A DNA stretch of 64,000 nucleotides. Source: Centroberyx gerrardi. Its lineage: Eukaryota; Chordata; Actinopteri; Beryciformes; Berycidae. Below the pieces are notes generated by a model, which was not told where the DNA came from, searched no databases, and saw only the letters and a program-made list of their open reading frames with translations. The stretch is from positions 19,094,185 through 19,158,184 of the forward strand of contig NC_136004.1 in NCBI RefSeq assembly GCF_048128805.1. Reading direction: 5' to 3'. Shown here piece after piece: positions 1 to 11,337 of this stretch (positions are counted from its first letter, which is position 1; every line of letters begins with the position of its first letter). The position numbers were made by a program, and so were the translations under genes.

Positions 1-396
1 GAAGAAATAAGATCCAGGGAGAAAAGTTTAGAAAAAGCAAGACAGAAAAAGAAGCAAGTTTTTCAGTGCAAGGAGAGGAGGATGATGTAAGAGAGCAGAT
101 GTAATTCAGGAAGGAGACGGAGACGTTAAGTATTTCTTGGTAATTTTCTTGGTAATGAGTTTTCAGATCACCAAGCAATATAGGGAGTGGCTCTGCTGCC
201 CTGACTGGTTTGGGAAGGTGATCGCACCGCTGGCGAGAAGAGAAGAAGTCATAAAATTGAGCCTACAAATGTATTAGGTCTATTCCCTAAATAAACTATG
301 AGCCATCACTTGCATAATCAGATCACTGCTCAGGACATAAAAGCATTTTGTAATGCATTTGCAAGCTATGATTACGTCATGGTTTAATGGCTAGAG
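1..396. other. Left edge, no gene seen
   Basis: No coding exon, RNA gene or clear repeat boundary was recognised here. The sequence is A-rich at the start and is followed at 397 by the inverted terminus of a transposon-like element. Confidence 0.4.
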
Positions 397-1685
397 CAGG
401 GGTTCCCAAACGTGTTCATGTCAAGAACCTATGATGCTTCAGACCACAGACTCACATTTGTTCCAGGGACCCCCAGTCTACGATTTTTGTCTTCTTTCTA
501 TAGATAGATGGTGGGGTGCAGAGACAATGATAGTTACACATGATAACAGTAGTTCTATGATGACGGGCTTGATTGGCTTAGGGGATGAAGCCCGATCACC
601 CCTGTAACACTAACATGCCAACAACATGCTGCATCACAGGTCTGATTGACAGTAACTGTGCAGTCAAGTATACCAGTTATGGTCTGTCCCTCTCTTACAC
701 AATAAACAGTGGTAAGGGAAATGTCATATCCATCACAACACATGAGTCTCCAAGCATAACCAGACTAGTGATAAGTCTTACTAATGTTCCAGCATTTTAA
801 GACTCCATCACCATAAGTCCTCCTATTCACAGGTGCTGTGTCCAGAATTAAGCAAAGACCCCGACACATCCAACAGCTGATGAATGGACAGGGCATCGAC
901 CGTGATGCTGTTGTACCTATCTCCTCCACACTTATTTCCACTGGCTGTTGATGCTGCTACACATCATGTAGAATGAGCACATATAGCCACCAGAGGGTCT
1001 CTGCCTGCTAACACATAAACTTGTGAAATGCCATCAAAAAGCCGCTGAGCTGGTGCCTTGCCTCCACTCGCTGACCTAGTAGGACACTTGGTGGGTCTGA
1101 GAAAGGCTCTGAGAGAGACAGCTAACCAGCCGCTCGTGTTTCTCTCTGGTGCAGAGAGAGGACAGAGAGTGGGCAGGGACAGCTATCCCCAGAGACAGGT
1201 TCGGCGCCGAGGCACTCAAAGTATTGCTGTGGGGATCGATGGCGGCGACCAGTCCAGGACACATCGGGCAGTACTTCGCTAGTGGAGTGCCAGACGAAGC
1301 CATCCTCAGCAGTGTTGTCTTTCAGGCGCAGAAGAAAAGTGGATGCAGAGTGTAGATGCTTGCCTTATATAGGGTGGAGTGCCATAGGGTTGTATAGGCT
1401 CATCCTGATTGGCTGAGCATGTGCATTCAAATTTTAGTGCACTGAGGCCACTAGATGAGTATTTACGCCAACAGAGCCATGTTAGAGGGCGAAGCTTGTA
1501 TGAAATAGAACAGAAGAGTGAGTAAAACCTCTGATCAGATTTATCATTCATATACATTTTCTCATTCTGCAAACGAAGTGAATTAAATAAAAGTGGAATA
1601 AAACAAATCCTCATTTTACTGGGGACCCTCTGGAACACCCTGGAGGATCCCCATTAGTCCCTGGACCCCAGTTTGGGAACCACTG
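397..1685. mobile_element. Non-autonomous hAT-like DNA element (about 1.29 kb)
   Basis: The left end reads CAGGGGTTCCCAAAC and the right end GTTTGGGAACCACTG, a 15-bp terminal inverted repeat with one mismatch. A CAG(G/T)GGTTCCCAAA terminus is typical of hAT/Charlie-type elements in vertebrates. The left 8-bp flank (GGCTAGAG) resembles the hAT target preference, but the right flank (GGCACAGA) matches poorly, so the target-site duplication is decayed or the exact end is off. No transposase ORF is present. The middle (about 1040-1380) is more GC- and CpG-rich than the ends. Family assignment is inferred from termini only. Confidence 0.6.
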
Positions 1686-1909
1686 GGCACAGAATTCAGT
1701 GTTAGCAGACAACCAAACTAGTTAATTAGTGATGGTGACAAGTCACACACAGTGAATTCAACCTCCTCCCATCATGTAGCCTCTTTCTGCCCCCCTAGTG
1801 TAAGACAAATAGAATATACCTTTTTACCAGAAGAAATGAACATTGTACATAAGGATCATGAGGTTTCTAACACTAGACAGGTGTAAACTATTATAATTTC
1901 AGCTTTATG
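1686..1909. other. Unassigned flank
   Basis: AT-rich sequence between the hAT-like element and a LINE tail. Nothing else was recognised. Confidence 0.4.
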
Positions 1910-2147
1910 CGTATGACTGCTGACCTCTGCCCGCACTTTGCACTTTATTAGCACAAATATGCAAATGGCCAACTGTTATCTGTCTTGTCTTGTTTTTGTT
2001 ATGTGATATGTTTATTCTATGAGTTGTTTATTTGTACCTTTTAATTGCATCTTTTAAATTGCCCCATTTGGGCTAAATAAAGTTGTATTTAATCGAATTG
2101 AACTGAGCTGAATTGAGCTAAATTGAATTGAATTGAATTGAATTGAA
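1910..2147 (+). repeat. 3' tail of a LINE (L2/Rex-like) with GAATT repeats
   Basis: The stretch has a T-rich 3'UTR-like body and ends in GGGCTAAATAAAG followed by a run of GAATT-type pentamers to about 2147. Several fish LINE families end in a short tandem oligomer after an AATAAAG-like motif. No reverse-transcriptase ORF is retained, so this is a 5'-truncated copy. Confidence 0.55.
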
Positions 2148-2329
2148 TCCCTTGCATTCCCCATCCAGTCACAAAAATGTAGTTGGCTATGTCTAAGCTG
2201 AAGATGTAACAGTTGGCAGTGGGATTCAGGCTTGCCTGAGCATGAAGTAAACTACAACACGGGCCTAATGTGTCAGGATTTGTTAATAAAGCCTCTATGA
2301 TATGAAGCCACCAGTGTGTGAGTTGGATA

Positions 2330-2570
2330 TGTGAGCCGGCGACTCTGCCTTCTTGGGGGCGGGTACGTCTCGACAGCGTGCAGGTTTACAGGAAATATGA
2401 GTATCAGGAAGTAGACAGTTTTTGAGATTTGTTTTGTCGCCAAAATTAGAATAGCCTTTAAAAGTTTAATCCGGGATAAAACAGGATACATTCCATTCAA
2501 AGCGTAACTTAGGTGTGTTTACGTTGTGAACTTTCACTCTTTTCTGGGCGCAGCGTACGAATTCCAAGGT
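2330..2570 (+). promoter_or_regulatory. Candidate ikbkb promoter and non-coding exon 1
   Basis: A local rise in CpG and a GC-box-like GGGGGCGGG (about 2353) is followed by a possible exon ending at a donor CCAAG|GTAGG near 2565. The first coding exon of ikbkb starts with a spliced 5'UTR (acceptor AG at 3198-3199), so a non-coding exon must lie upstream. This is the best-looking place for it, but no TATA box or other decisive signal is visible. Confidence 0.35.
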
Positions 2571-2963
2571 AGGATTTAGTTTAGATAACACTTCAGTTTC
2601 AGTGCTTGAGTGCATTAAAGCAGTAGCACTGTAATAACCTCAGAAAACTGCAAACACAACAATCAAAGGAAATTTTTACCGAACTTTATTTAAATCGAGG
2701 CTGGAGAGGTGAGATCAAAGGTATTCGCGGCAGCGCGTAACGGCAGAAAAAAGGAAGCAGGCTGACTGACGTACAGAAGTCAACTGTCACTTCAGTGTTG
2801 TAGGCTATAGGCCTGAAAGTATCGAGTAATAACAATAAAGAGCTCATTTGAGAGGAAATTATGTCTGCCATATCTGAAGTGAGCGCTTTATAAAATTGAA
2901 CTTGAAGTATATGGCTGTGAACCTTTACATAGATTCTGTGCTGTTGTGTATCTTTGCTCAGGA

Positions 2964-3185
2964 GCAAACAGCTAAATCGTCAGTGTTAATTTAACTCTCA
3001 GAGTGTACAGATCAACACTATGCCAGTGTTTATATCAGTCCAAACCATCAGAGTTCATTTAACACTTTTAGGCGCCCAGAGCCATATCAGACTGGACAAA
3101 CAACGCTCCAATCAACACCTGTCAACTCAAAATCACTCTCACTGAAAAATCAACACTAACTAACACTGAACAATTTTCTGTGTGT
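2964..3185 (+). mobile_element. Short inverted-repeat element (MITE), copy A
   Basis: The core runs from CAGTGTTAATTTAACTC at 2981 to TAACTAACACTG ending at 3168. The two ends are imperfect inverted repeats based on CAGTGTTA. A second copy lies inverted at about 30395-30636 and matches over most of its length (for example CACTATGCCAG, AATTTAACACTTTTA-like and CTGAAAAATCAACACT words). The element ends just upstream of the splice acceptor of the first coding exon of ikbkb. Superfamily not assigned. Confidence 0.65.
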
Positions 3186-3213
3186 GTTGGTGAGTGTAGG
3201 AGCAGCTGAGGAC

Positions 3214-6200
3214 ATGAACCGTGTCCCCCTGCAGCAGCCGCAGAGCTGCGGGTCCTGGGAGCTGAAGGAGCGGCTGGGGACCGGAGGCTTTGGAAATGTC
3301 ACAAGATGGCAGAACAAGGTACATAACATAAACACGTCTGCTATTATGGCAATAACTGCTATTGCTCTTAATAAATGCTTTAACCTTTCCCCTACATCTC
3401 TCCTTCAGTTTACGTTGGATTAAGAAAAGCATTACTATGAATGTCCTACTGTATTTATTGGTATTTAGGTGTTGGTTAGGTGTTTGTCACAGGTACTAAA
3501 GAGACCTGCATCCACAGAATGGACCAGATGATGGTCTCTTGGCCGGATTTCTCCAAATTACTCTTTGCACTTTCAATGACCCCAGAGAACCTTCCCTTCC
3601 TTCATTAAAAAAAAAAAAGTCACATATGAAAACCCACATGTGAATTCCAAAGCACATATGTTGTTGACACATGCTGGTTTTTGACATGTGAATATGTGCA
3701 ATTTCTCATGTGAAAATGACATTTTCACCTGTGAATTGTCTCTTTGCACATGAAATTAAGTTTTCACACATTAAACAAATATTGTCATATGTAATGACAG
3801 GTAAAAACATAAAAACAAATGTTAAAAAAACAACACTTTTCACCACCTATGAATTGAAATTTTCACATCTGAAGTAAAAACAGTCACATGTGATGTCAGA
3901 ATACAACGTGAAAACAATTGTTCACATTATGAAAACCAAGCGTGTCCAAGTGTCCAAAAAGCAGAAAAGTGCTTTGAATTCCCATGTGGGTTTTCGGATG
4001 TGACTTTTTTTGTAAGGGGTATGACATCAATCCAGGAAGCGGACATCTTTATGCACCTGGTTCAATAGAATAGATTGTGGTTGAATGATATCACACCCAG
4101 TCACAGGATGAGAGCATTGTAGACGTGCATCCTTAAAGCATGCGAACATGGACACACCCACTAGTGGACCTTCCTCTCTCTCTTCACCACTGTACCTCAG
4201 CAGTATTACTCACACAAGGCATACTTAACTAAAATTGGCATATACCATATGAATCATAATCACTGCATACAAATGATAATGAGTCAAAAACAGATATGCT
4301 GAATTATATTGACCCGAAGTATATGAAAGGGCGATCCTTTGGGTGAGGAATCTTTGTCAGAAAAGGTTTTCTCAGGTGGTTTCAAGTCCGGATGTATCTG
4401 TGCTCTTGTTTGCACAAAGACTTGTCATTACTAACTGTAATAAAATAAACAGGTGGCAACCGTTTCCTTGTCCCTTGGTGACCCCACTACTGGCTTTGTT
4501 TACATTATGATTTATTGAATGGAACATCAAGGTTTATTTACATTTGTGATATTTGGAGAATTTGGAGTAAAACACACCTGTGTTTTGAGTTATGATGGGC
4601 TATGGAAATTCAGAAAAGCTCATTTTAAATCTGCAAGTCAAACTCTTTAAGAATATGAATAAAATTTTGATTTAGTCAAATAAGCACTGGGTTGAATCTT
4701 CCAGTTGAACCTGATACAAACATGTACTCATATTGTTGCCTGTCAGGTTTATTCTGCTATTTACTATAATTAAGGATATAGAGATTATTTATTGTCCAAC
4801 AATTTCATCACCGTGAAGTATTGCTAATCATCAGTGCCACTCCAAGCCGGGCTGTGAGAGGAAATGGAAATGACAGGGGTGGAAATGACATCGGGGAGTG
4901 GCACATTAGGGCAGGACTGCCACTACTGCTGGTGCTGTGATGATTAAGCTTCCTCCTTAGGAAATCCCCAGTCTCCCTGGATCAATGACGATTATCCACG
5001 ATCTATTTGAGAACAAAGTTATGGGAACTAGGCTGGGAGGCTTTTTCCTTGATGATGCCATGAAGAACGGGCAATGAGATGTACTTCTATTGCTCAGCAT
5101 GTTTGGCAAGTGGTTAAAATATGTGTATGTTGTGCCATCGCCTCTCTTTTCCATCTATTCTACTTAAACTAATTTAGCAGCAACACCCTACTGTAAGCCC
5201 TACTGTACCTGGACAACAACAACACCTATGTGAGAATGCTGTTCATCGATTTCAGTTCAGCATTCAACACCTTCATCCCCTCCAAACTGATCACCAAACT
5301 CGGTGACCTTGGCATCAACACCTCCCTCTGCAGCTGGATACTGGATTTCCTAACCAACAGACCCCAGTATGTTAGGTTAGGCAATCACACCTCCTCAACC
5401 CTCACCCCGAACACTGGCGTTCCACAGGGCTGTGTGCTGAGTCCTCTCCTCTACTCCCTGTTCACCTACGACTGCACGCCTGTACATGGTTCCAATACCA
5501 TTATCAAGTTTGTAGACGACACAATGGCGGTGGGCCTCATCAACATCAACGATGAGTCGGCCTACAGGGAGGAGGTCCAGCACCTGGCGGCGTGGTGCGC
5601 CAACAACAACCTGGCCCTCAACACCAAGAAGACCAAGGAGCTCATCGTGGACTTCAGGAAGACCAAAGGCTGCACACACACCCCCATCCATATCAATGGA
5701 ACGGAGGTTGAGCGTGTCACCAGCTTTAAGTTTCTGGGTGTCCACATCTCCGAGGACCTCTCTTGGACCCTCAACACCTCAACCCTGGTCAAGAAGGCAC
5801 ACCAGCGTCTCTTCTTCCTGAGGAGACTGAAGAAAATCCACATGTCTCCTCAGATCCTGGTGAACTTCTACCGCTGCACCATCGAGAGCATCCTTACCAA
5901 CTGCATCACAGTTTGGTATGGCAACTGCTCTGTCTCAGACCGGAAAGCACTGCAGAGGGTGGTAGAAACTGCCCAACGCATCACCAGTACTCCACTCCCT
6001 GTCATCGAGACTGTCCACCTCAAGCGGAGCCTGCGGAGGGCGCGCAGCATCGTCAGGGACACCTCACGCCCCGGCCACAGACTGTTTGCCCTCCTCCCCT
6101 CTGGGAGGCGCTACAGGAATCTCTGTTCCAGGACCAGCAGGCTCAGGAACAGCTTCTTCCCCTCAGCTGTCACCTTACTGAACTCTGCACCACGGTGATA

Positions 6201-7308
6201 GCCCCCATCCCCGGATACCTCCCCATCCCCCCACCCCACCGGTACCCCACACACACACACACAACAACACCCAGACACCTTCCTCCAGTGACTATACATA
6301 CTTACTATACACATGTTCATTCTGTATATACTATACACCATACTGTTCATACTGTTATTTATCTTAGCACACTCATACTATACTGTTCATACTGTTGTTT
6401 ATCTGTTATTTATACTGTTATTTATCTTAGCACACTCATACTATACTGTTCATACTGTTATTTATCTGTTATTTATACTGTTATTTATCTTAGCACACTC
6501 ATACTATACTGTTCATACTGTTATTTATCTGTTATTTATACTGTTATTTATCTTAGCACACTCATACTACCCCTTACAGTTTATTCTATTTATATACTTA
6601 AGTGTATTCATACCACTCTGTTCATACTGTTCATTCTGTTAATACTGTTCATACTGTATATACACCATACTGAATATACTATATATATTATTATATACAT
6701 CTTGCATATTCCTATATCTTGCATACTCATATCCACTGTTCATACTGTTGATACTGTTAATACTGTTCATACTGTATATATCTTAGCACATTCATACTAC
6801 CCTTATAGCTTATTTTATTTATATATATATGTACATTACATTGCACTGCACTTTTACTGCTTCTTTTGCACTTCTGGTTAGATGCTAAACTGCATTTCGT
6901 TGTCTTAGTACTTGTACTCTGTGCAATGACAATAAAGTTCAATCTAATCTAATCTAATCTAAGGCCACCTTAAAGTAATAAAGATTTTCACTGCTATTTA
7001 GCCATTATAAAATATAAATTGTTGTATATAATGTAATTAAACAGAAATGCCTTGATTTAAGATTTTTACTGCTATTTAGCTTTTGTAATGTGTATTGTAA
7101 ATATTGTAAACAGTCCAATTAAGCAGAAATGCCCAAATTAAAGGCTGAATTAAAAAATAATATTAAAGATTGTTGCTACTAATTAGCCATTGCAAAATTT
7201 AAAGTATCGTTTACAATCTCATTAAACAGAAATGCCTTAATTTATGGCCGTCTTCATATTTTTGCTGCTTATTAGCTTCCCTAAAGAATGAACAGCCTAT
7301 AGATAATA

Positions 7309-7365
<57 letters not shown>

Positions 7366-10300
7366 ATGCAGGACACCGAGGAGCAGATCGCTATAAAGCA
7401 GTGCCGTCAGGAGCTGAGTGAGAGAAACAAAGAGCGATGGTGTCTGGAGATCGAGATCATGAAGAGGTCAGTTTCATTCTGTCACATCACAGTTCATGTA
7501 ACAGTTCAGACGTTTATTTTTTAGTCTGGACACATTTTCTCATAAGGTACCTTTGCCTTTACCTTGTCATTTACAGTTGTACTCTTTAGGAAGCTGTTGG
7601 TGGTGTCATGTCTGTGTCTCTTTAGTATAAAACAAAGACTAGAGCACAGTGTTTTCAAGCCACACTCAAATCAGTCAACAGAGATTTGGTCTTTACTATG
7701 CGTGAATAATAAAGACCAAATTTCCCAACTCCTGACAGTTTTTCTGTCTGCCCACAGCATCTTGCCTGAACTTGTCTCTGTGTTTACAAAAAAATCAGGA
7801 TTCTCTCTTTGCACTGTGATGTAGCTACTGACTGTAATTATTTAACTCAACTGAGGGAATCTTTCAAATTATATTTGCTTATGGAAATTGTAAAATGTGA
7901 TTTTCTTGTTTCCAAAAAACTGTTTTTCACATTGCAAACACCTCGGAGAATCCTTTTGCCATGCGAAGCCTTTGATGCTTGGCTAAAACGTCTTTCTGGC
8001 ATGCGAGACAAGCATTGGTCTGGCATGTTTTGACTCACCATGGTACATTCCATGACAAGCTGCGAGCTTATGACTTTGACATTTTAATTTTATGTACCCA
8101 TCTGTTTTACAAGTGTTCTCAAAATACAAAGGGGCTAAATTTATATCCTGGAATAGTAAAAACTCACCCAAGACATTAAAAAATCATGACAATATGGCAG
8201 TTTGGGCTATTTTAGTCCGTTGGTGGTTATTTCTGACAGAACCATTTGCCACCTCCTCATCTTGCTGTACTTTGGTGAGTGTGGTGCAGCTTGGCACAAA
8301 TCTTTGTTGTCTATGAGGGCTTAAGTTTGGTTGTCGGGTCTCTGGAGTGGGATGACAGCTTGCTAGGGTTTTGATTTTTTGTGAGTTGTATGTGTGTTTT
8401 GTCATTTGTTGGTGTGAGCACGGGTATAAAATCGTCTTTTTTTCAGGTCCCGTTTTAACAAGTGTGTTGTTTTCAGACAGACTTGGTCACAACCACAACC
8501 CTCTCATGCACCCACGCTCAACTAGTGGAAAAAACCACAGGGCAGGGGACGCATATAGGACAACCTACCATTATATTATTACAGCTACTTAACACAGATG
8601 TAACACACACATATACTGTTCACACACAGCTTTCAGAATGTTTTTGAGTCTGATGCATGTGTATAGCGCGTGCATAGCATCGGTTTTTCATCGGCATATG
8701 CGTCATTGCTGAATGGTCTAGTCAAAACTAAGAGAAAACACCATACACCCTGCAAACTCATGCAGACTCACTATTTAATCTCACTTTCACACACTCCTTT
8801 TCTATCCACATACCCCAAGGGACATTCCCAAATAACCTTAAGGGAGGCAGAGAAGAGATGAGAGAGATATTTCCCACATCAGGTCATATAATTCTTATCC
8901 CCGCTGCATCAGGAAGACTTCTGTAGTACCGTGATATCACTGTTATGATTTTCTCATCATGTTTGGGTTAGCTTGCTCCATCTGTCACCATTCACAGTCC
9001 AATGCGGCCAAGAACTAAAGGTCTGCGGGAAAAAAACACTGATTGATATGCTTTATTATTCTAGTGATGACTATTATCTGTATGAACCCACCACCTGCTA
9101 TTGTAGCGATTACAGCACACTGATTCTATGTTGTACAATGGTTCCAGTGTAAAACATTTGCCTGTGGGATATCAATTGGTGTTTGTTATCTTTATATTTT
9201 CCCTCTGCTTTTTTAATGGGCTGTTCAAAGAGAGCCTGATCCTGTGACAATCAGAAACACATTGTTTCAATTTGAGGTGCGCCACAATGAAGAATGTGAA
9301 ACAGATAGAGAGAGAACACAGCAAGTCAAAGTTGAGATGAGGGAATGGACGGTAAGGTTTAGAAGGTGCCTGTAGTATTAATAAGAGTATGTAACCATGA
9401 TTAATTTGATTAACTGACTGATAGATGTGTGTTTCTCTTTCCTCACTCAGGTTGGATCATGTTAATGTGGTGGCAGCCAGGGAAGTTCCTGAGGGAATGC
9501 AGAGACTGGTGGCCACCAACGACCTGCCACTTCTGGCCATGGAATACTGCCAGGGAGGAGATCTGAGAAAGGTCTGTCTGTATGCGTGTGTGTGTGTGTG
9601 TGTCTGTGTGTGAGCGTGTGTGAATATCAGGGCCCGAAATGAATGGGGGCTCCAAGCAAAAATGCCCTTGAAAGTTCATAAAATGCCTGTGAAATCTAAA
9701 GTGAGAGGGGGGAAAAAATGCCCCTGATAATTAGGAATACCCTTTTTTGCATTTCACCCTGTTTCACCCCGTTTAATTCGTTGAGTTGTCAAATATTCAC
9801 ACGTGAAAGTGACTGCTGTCCCCCGTGGGCCACTGTAGGTGATTGGAGGGATTCTTTCCAGTTTGCCCTGGGCGAGAAAAAATGAAGCGCTTTTTTTAGC
9901 AGAGAACAACTGAGTACGCGACCTGAAGCAGTGGAAAGTGTTGGCACCATGCAGCCGGCAGTCAAAGAAAATGCCAACGCCATACAAACCACTGCGTCAT
10001 AAAAACTAAAACAACCAATATGGTAAAAAAACAAAACAATGGAGGGGTGGAAGATGGGACTATTTGGGGACAGAGAGTGGAAAACGGCATCATCCTGCCC
10101 TGTAAGATCTGCCAAGAGTTTCCAGTAGGGGGAAAGAAACGTGGGATGTGTGGAATATTATTATTTTAAGTAAAACAAACCTTAGTGGTACAAATTGAGT
10201 GCTTATTTGGCAATATGCAATGCAAAATTATATAATTTCAAAGTTCACTAAAACTGCCCCTAACAATGACCAAAATGTACCAAAAAATCTCTCTCTAATT

Positions 10301-10755
10301 TCTGTATGTGTGTGTGTGTGTGTGTAAAAGAGAGGGAGTCCATTTGGGTTTGCTTTCTGCTCAAATCTTCAATCTTCAATCACATGGCCTCCGACACAGT
10401 ATGTCTGATCCCTTAAACACACAATCTACTTAATGGATGGAAAATACCTATTTTATTGTACATTGTGTTTTGAAAAGAGCAGAAAGTTCCAAAACATTAA
10501 CAAAGAGGACAGATTAGTGTGGAATGAACCCTTAACTATGACTGTGACTGTCTATAGCAGACTGTTTTCTTTCCATAATTCACAGTATCAAATGTCTGTG
10601 TTTGTGGTCTCTGCAGTATCTCAACCTCTTGGAGAACTGCAGTGGAATGAGGGAAGGATCTGTTCTGATTCTGCTGCGGGATATTTGTGAGTACGCTACA
10701 TAACCCCAAGCTCCAGTGTGACTACTAACAAGTTTTGCATATATGAGAGAGGGGA

Positions 10756-10799
<44 letters not shown>

Positions 10800-11290
10800 G
10801 AGAGAGAGACTGAGTGATTGAGTGAGCTGGCAGCGTGATTAGCTTCCTGTATTATGGAGGATATGGTCGCTCATGGTGACCAGTATCATGATGTCATCAA
10901 TGACCCTAAACCGCAGCCCTGAGTCACTACGGTGACAGCTCACACTCATGCAGAAGTATACGTCAGAAATCAAAGACACTCACACTCTCTTTTGCAAACC
11001 CGTATGATGTGTGTGCATGTACCCGTGCACACACTCACCTCATACGCACATATCACACACACTGTATAAACACATTTGAGAGAAGACACATATGGTATGG
11101 ATCACACACATCTTCAATGTCTCGCCTGGCTCGCTTAAGAGTCACACACACACACACACACACACATAGAGAGAAACAGAGAAACTCCTTTTCCTGTTAC
11201 CCATTGGCAGACATTTCCTGATACTGACTGAGCCTTTTAAACTGTACCACCAGCTAGGGTAAAGACATAGGCATGCACACACCCACCTAG

Positions 11291-11337
<47 letters not shown>

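Larger units (their letters stand above)
5160..6960 (+). mobile_element. 5'-truncated L2-like LINE retrotransposon
   Basis: The element consists of the 3' part of a reverse-transcriptase ORF (5230-6198), a long low-complexity 3'UTR containing a 63-bp tandem repeat (6361-6575), an ATGACAATAAAG motif (about 6926) and a terminal run of TCTAA units to about 6960. The start is approximate: an in-frame stop occurs at about 5193, just before recognisable RT sequence. A second copy of its 3' end is inverted at 63190-63465. It is inserted in intron 1 of the coding part of ikbkb in the same orientation as the gene. Confidence 0.85.

Noticed and set aside
5763-6881. 372-codon ORF on the plus strand overlapping the LINE
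   Set aside because: It is an alternative frame of the LINE RT region running into tandem 3'UTR repeats ([12 protein letters not shown]-type repetition). The true RT frame is 5230-6198.
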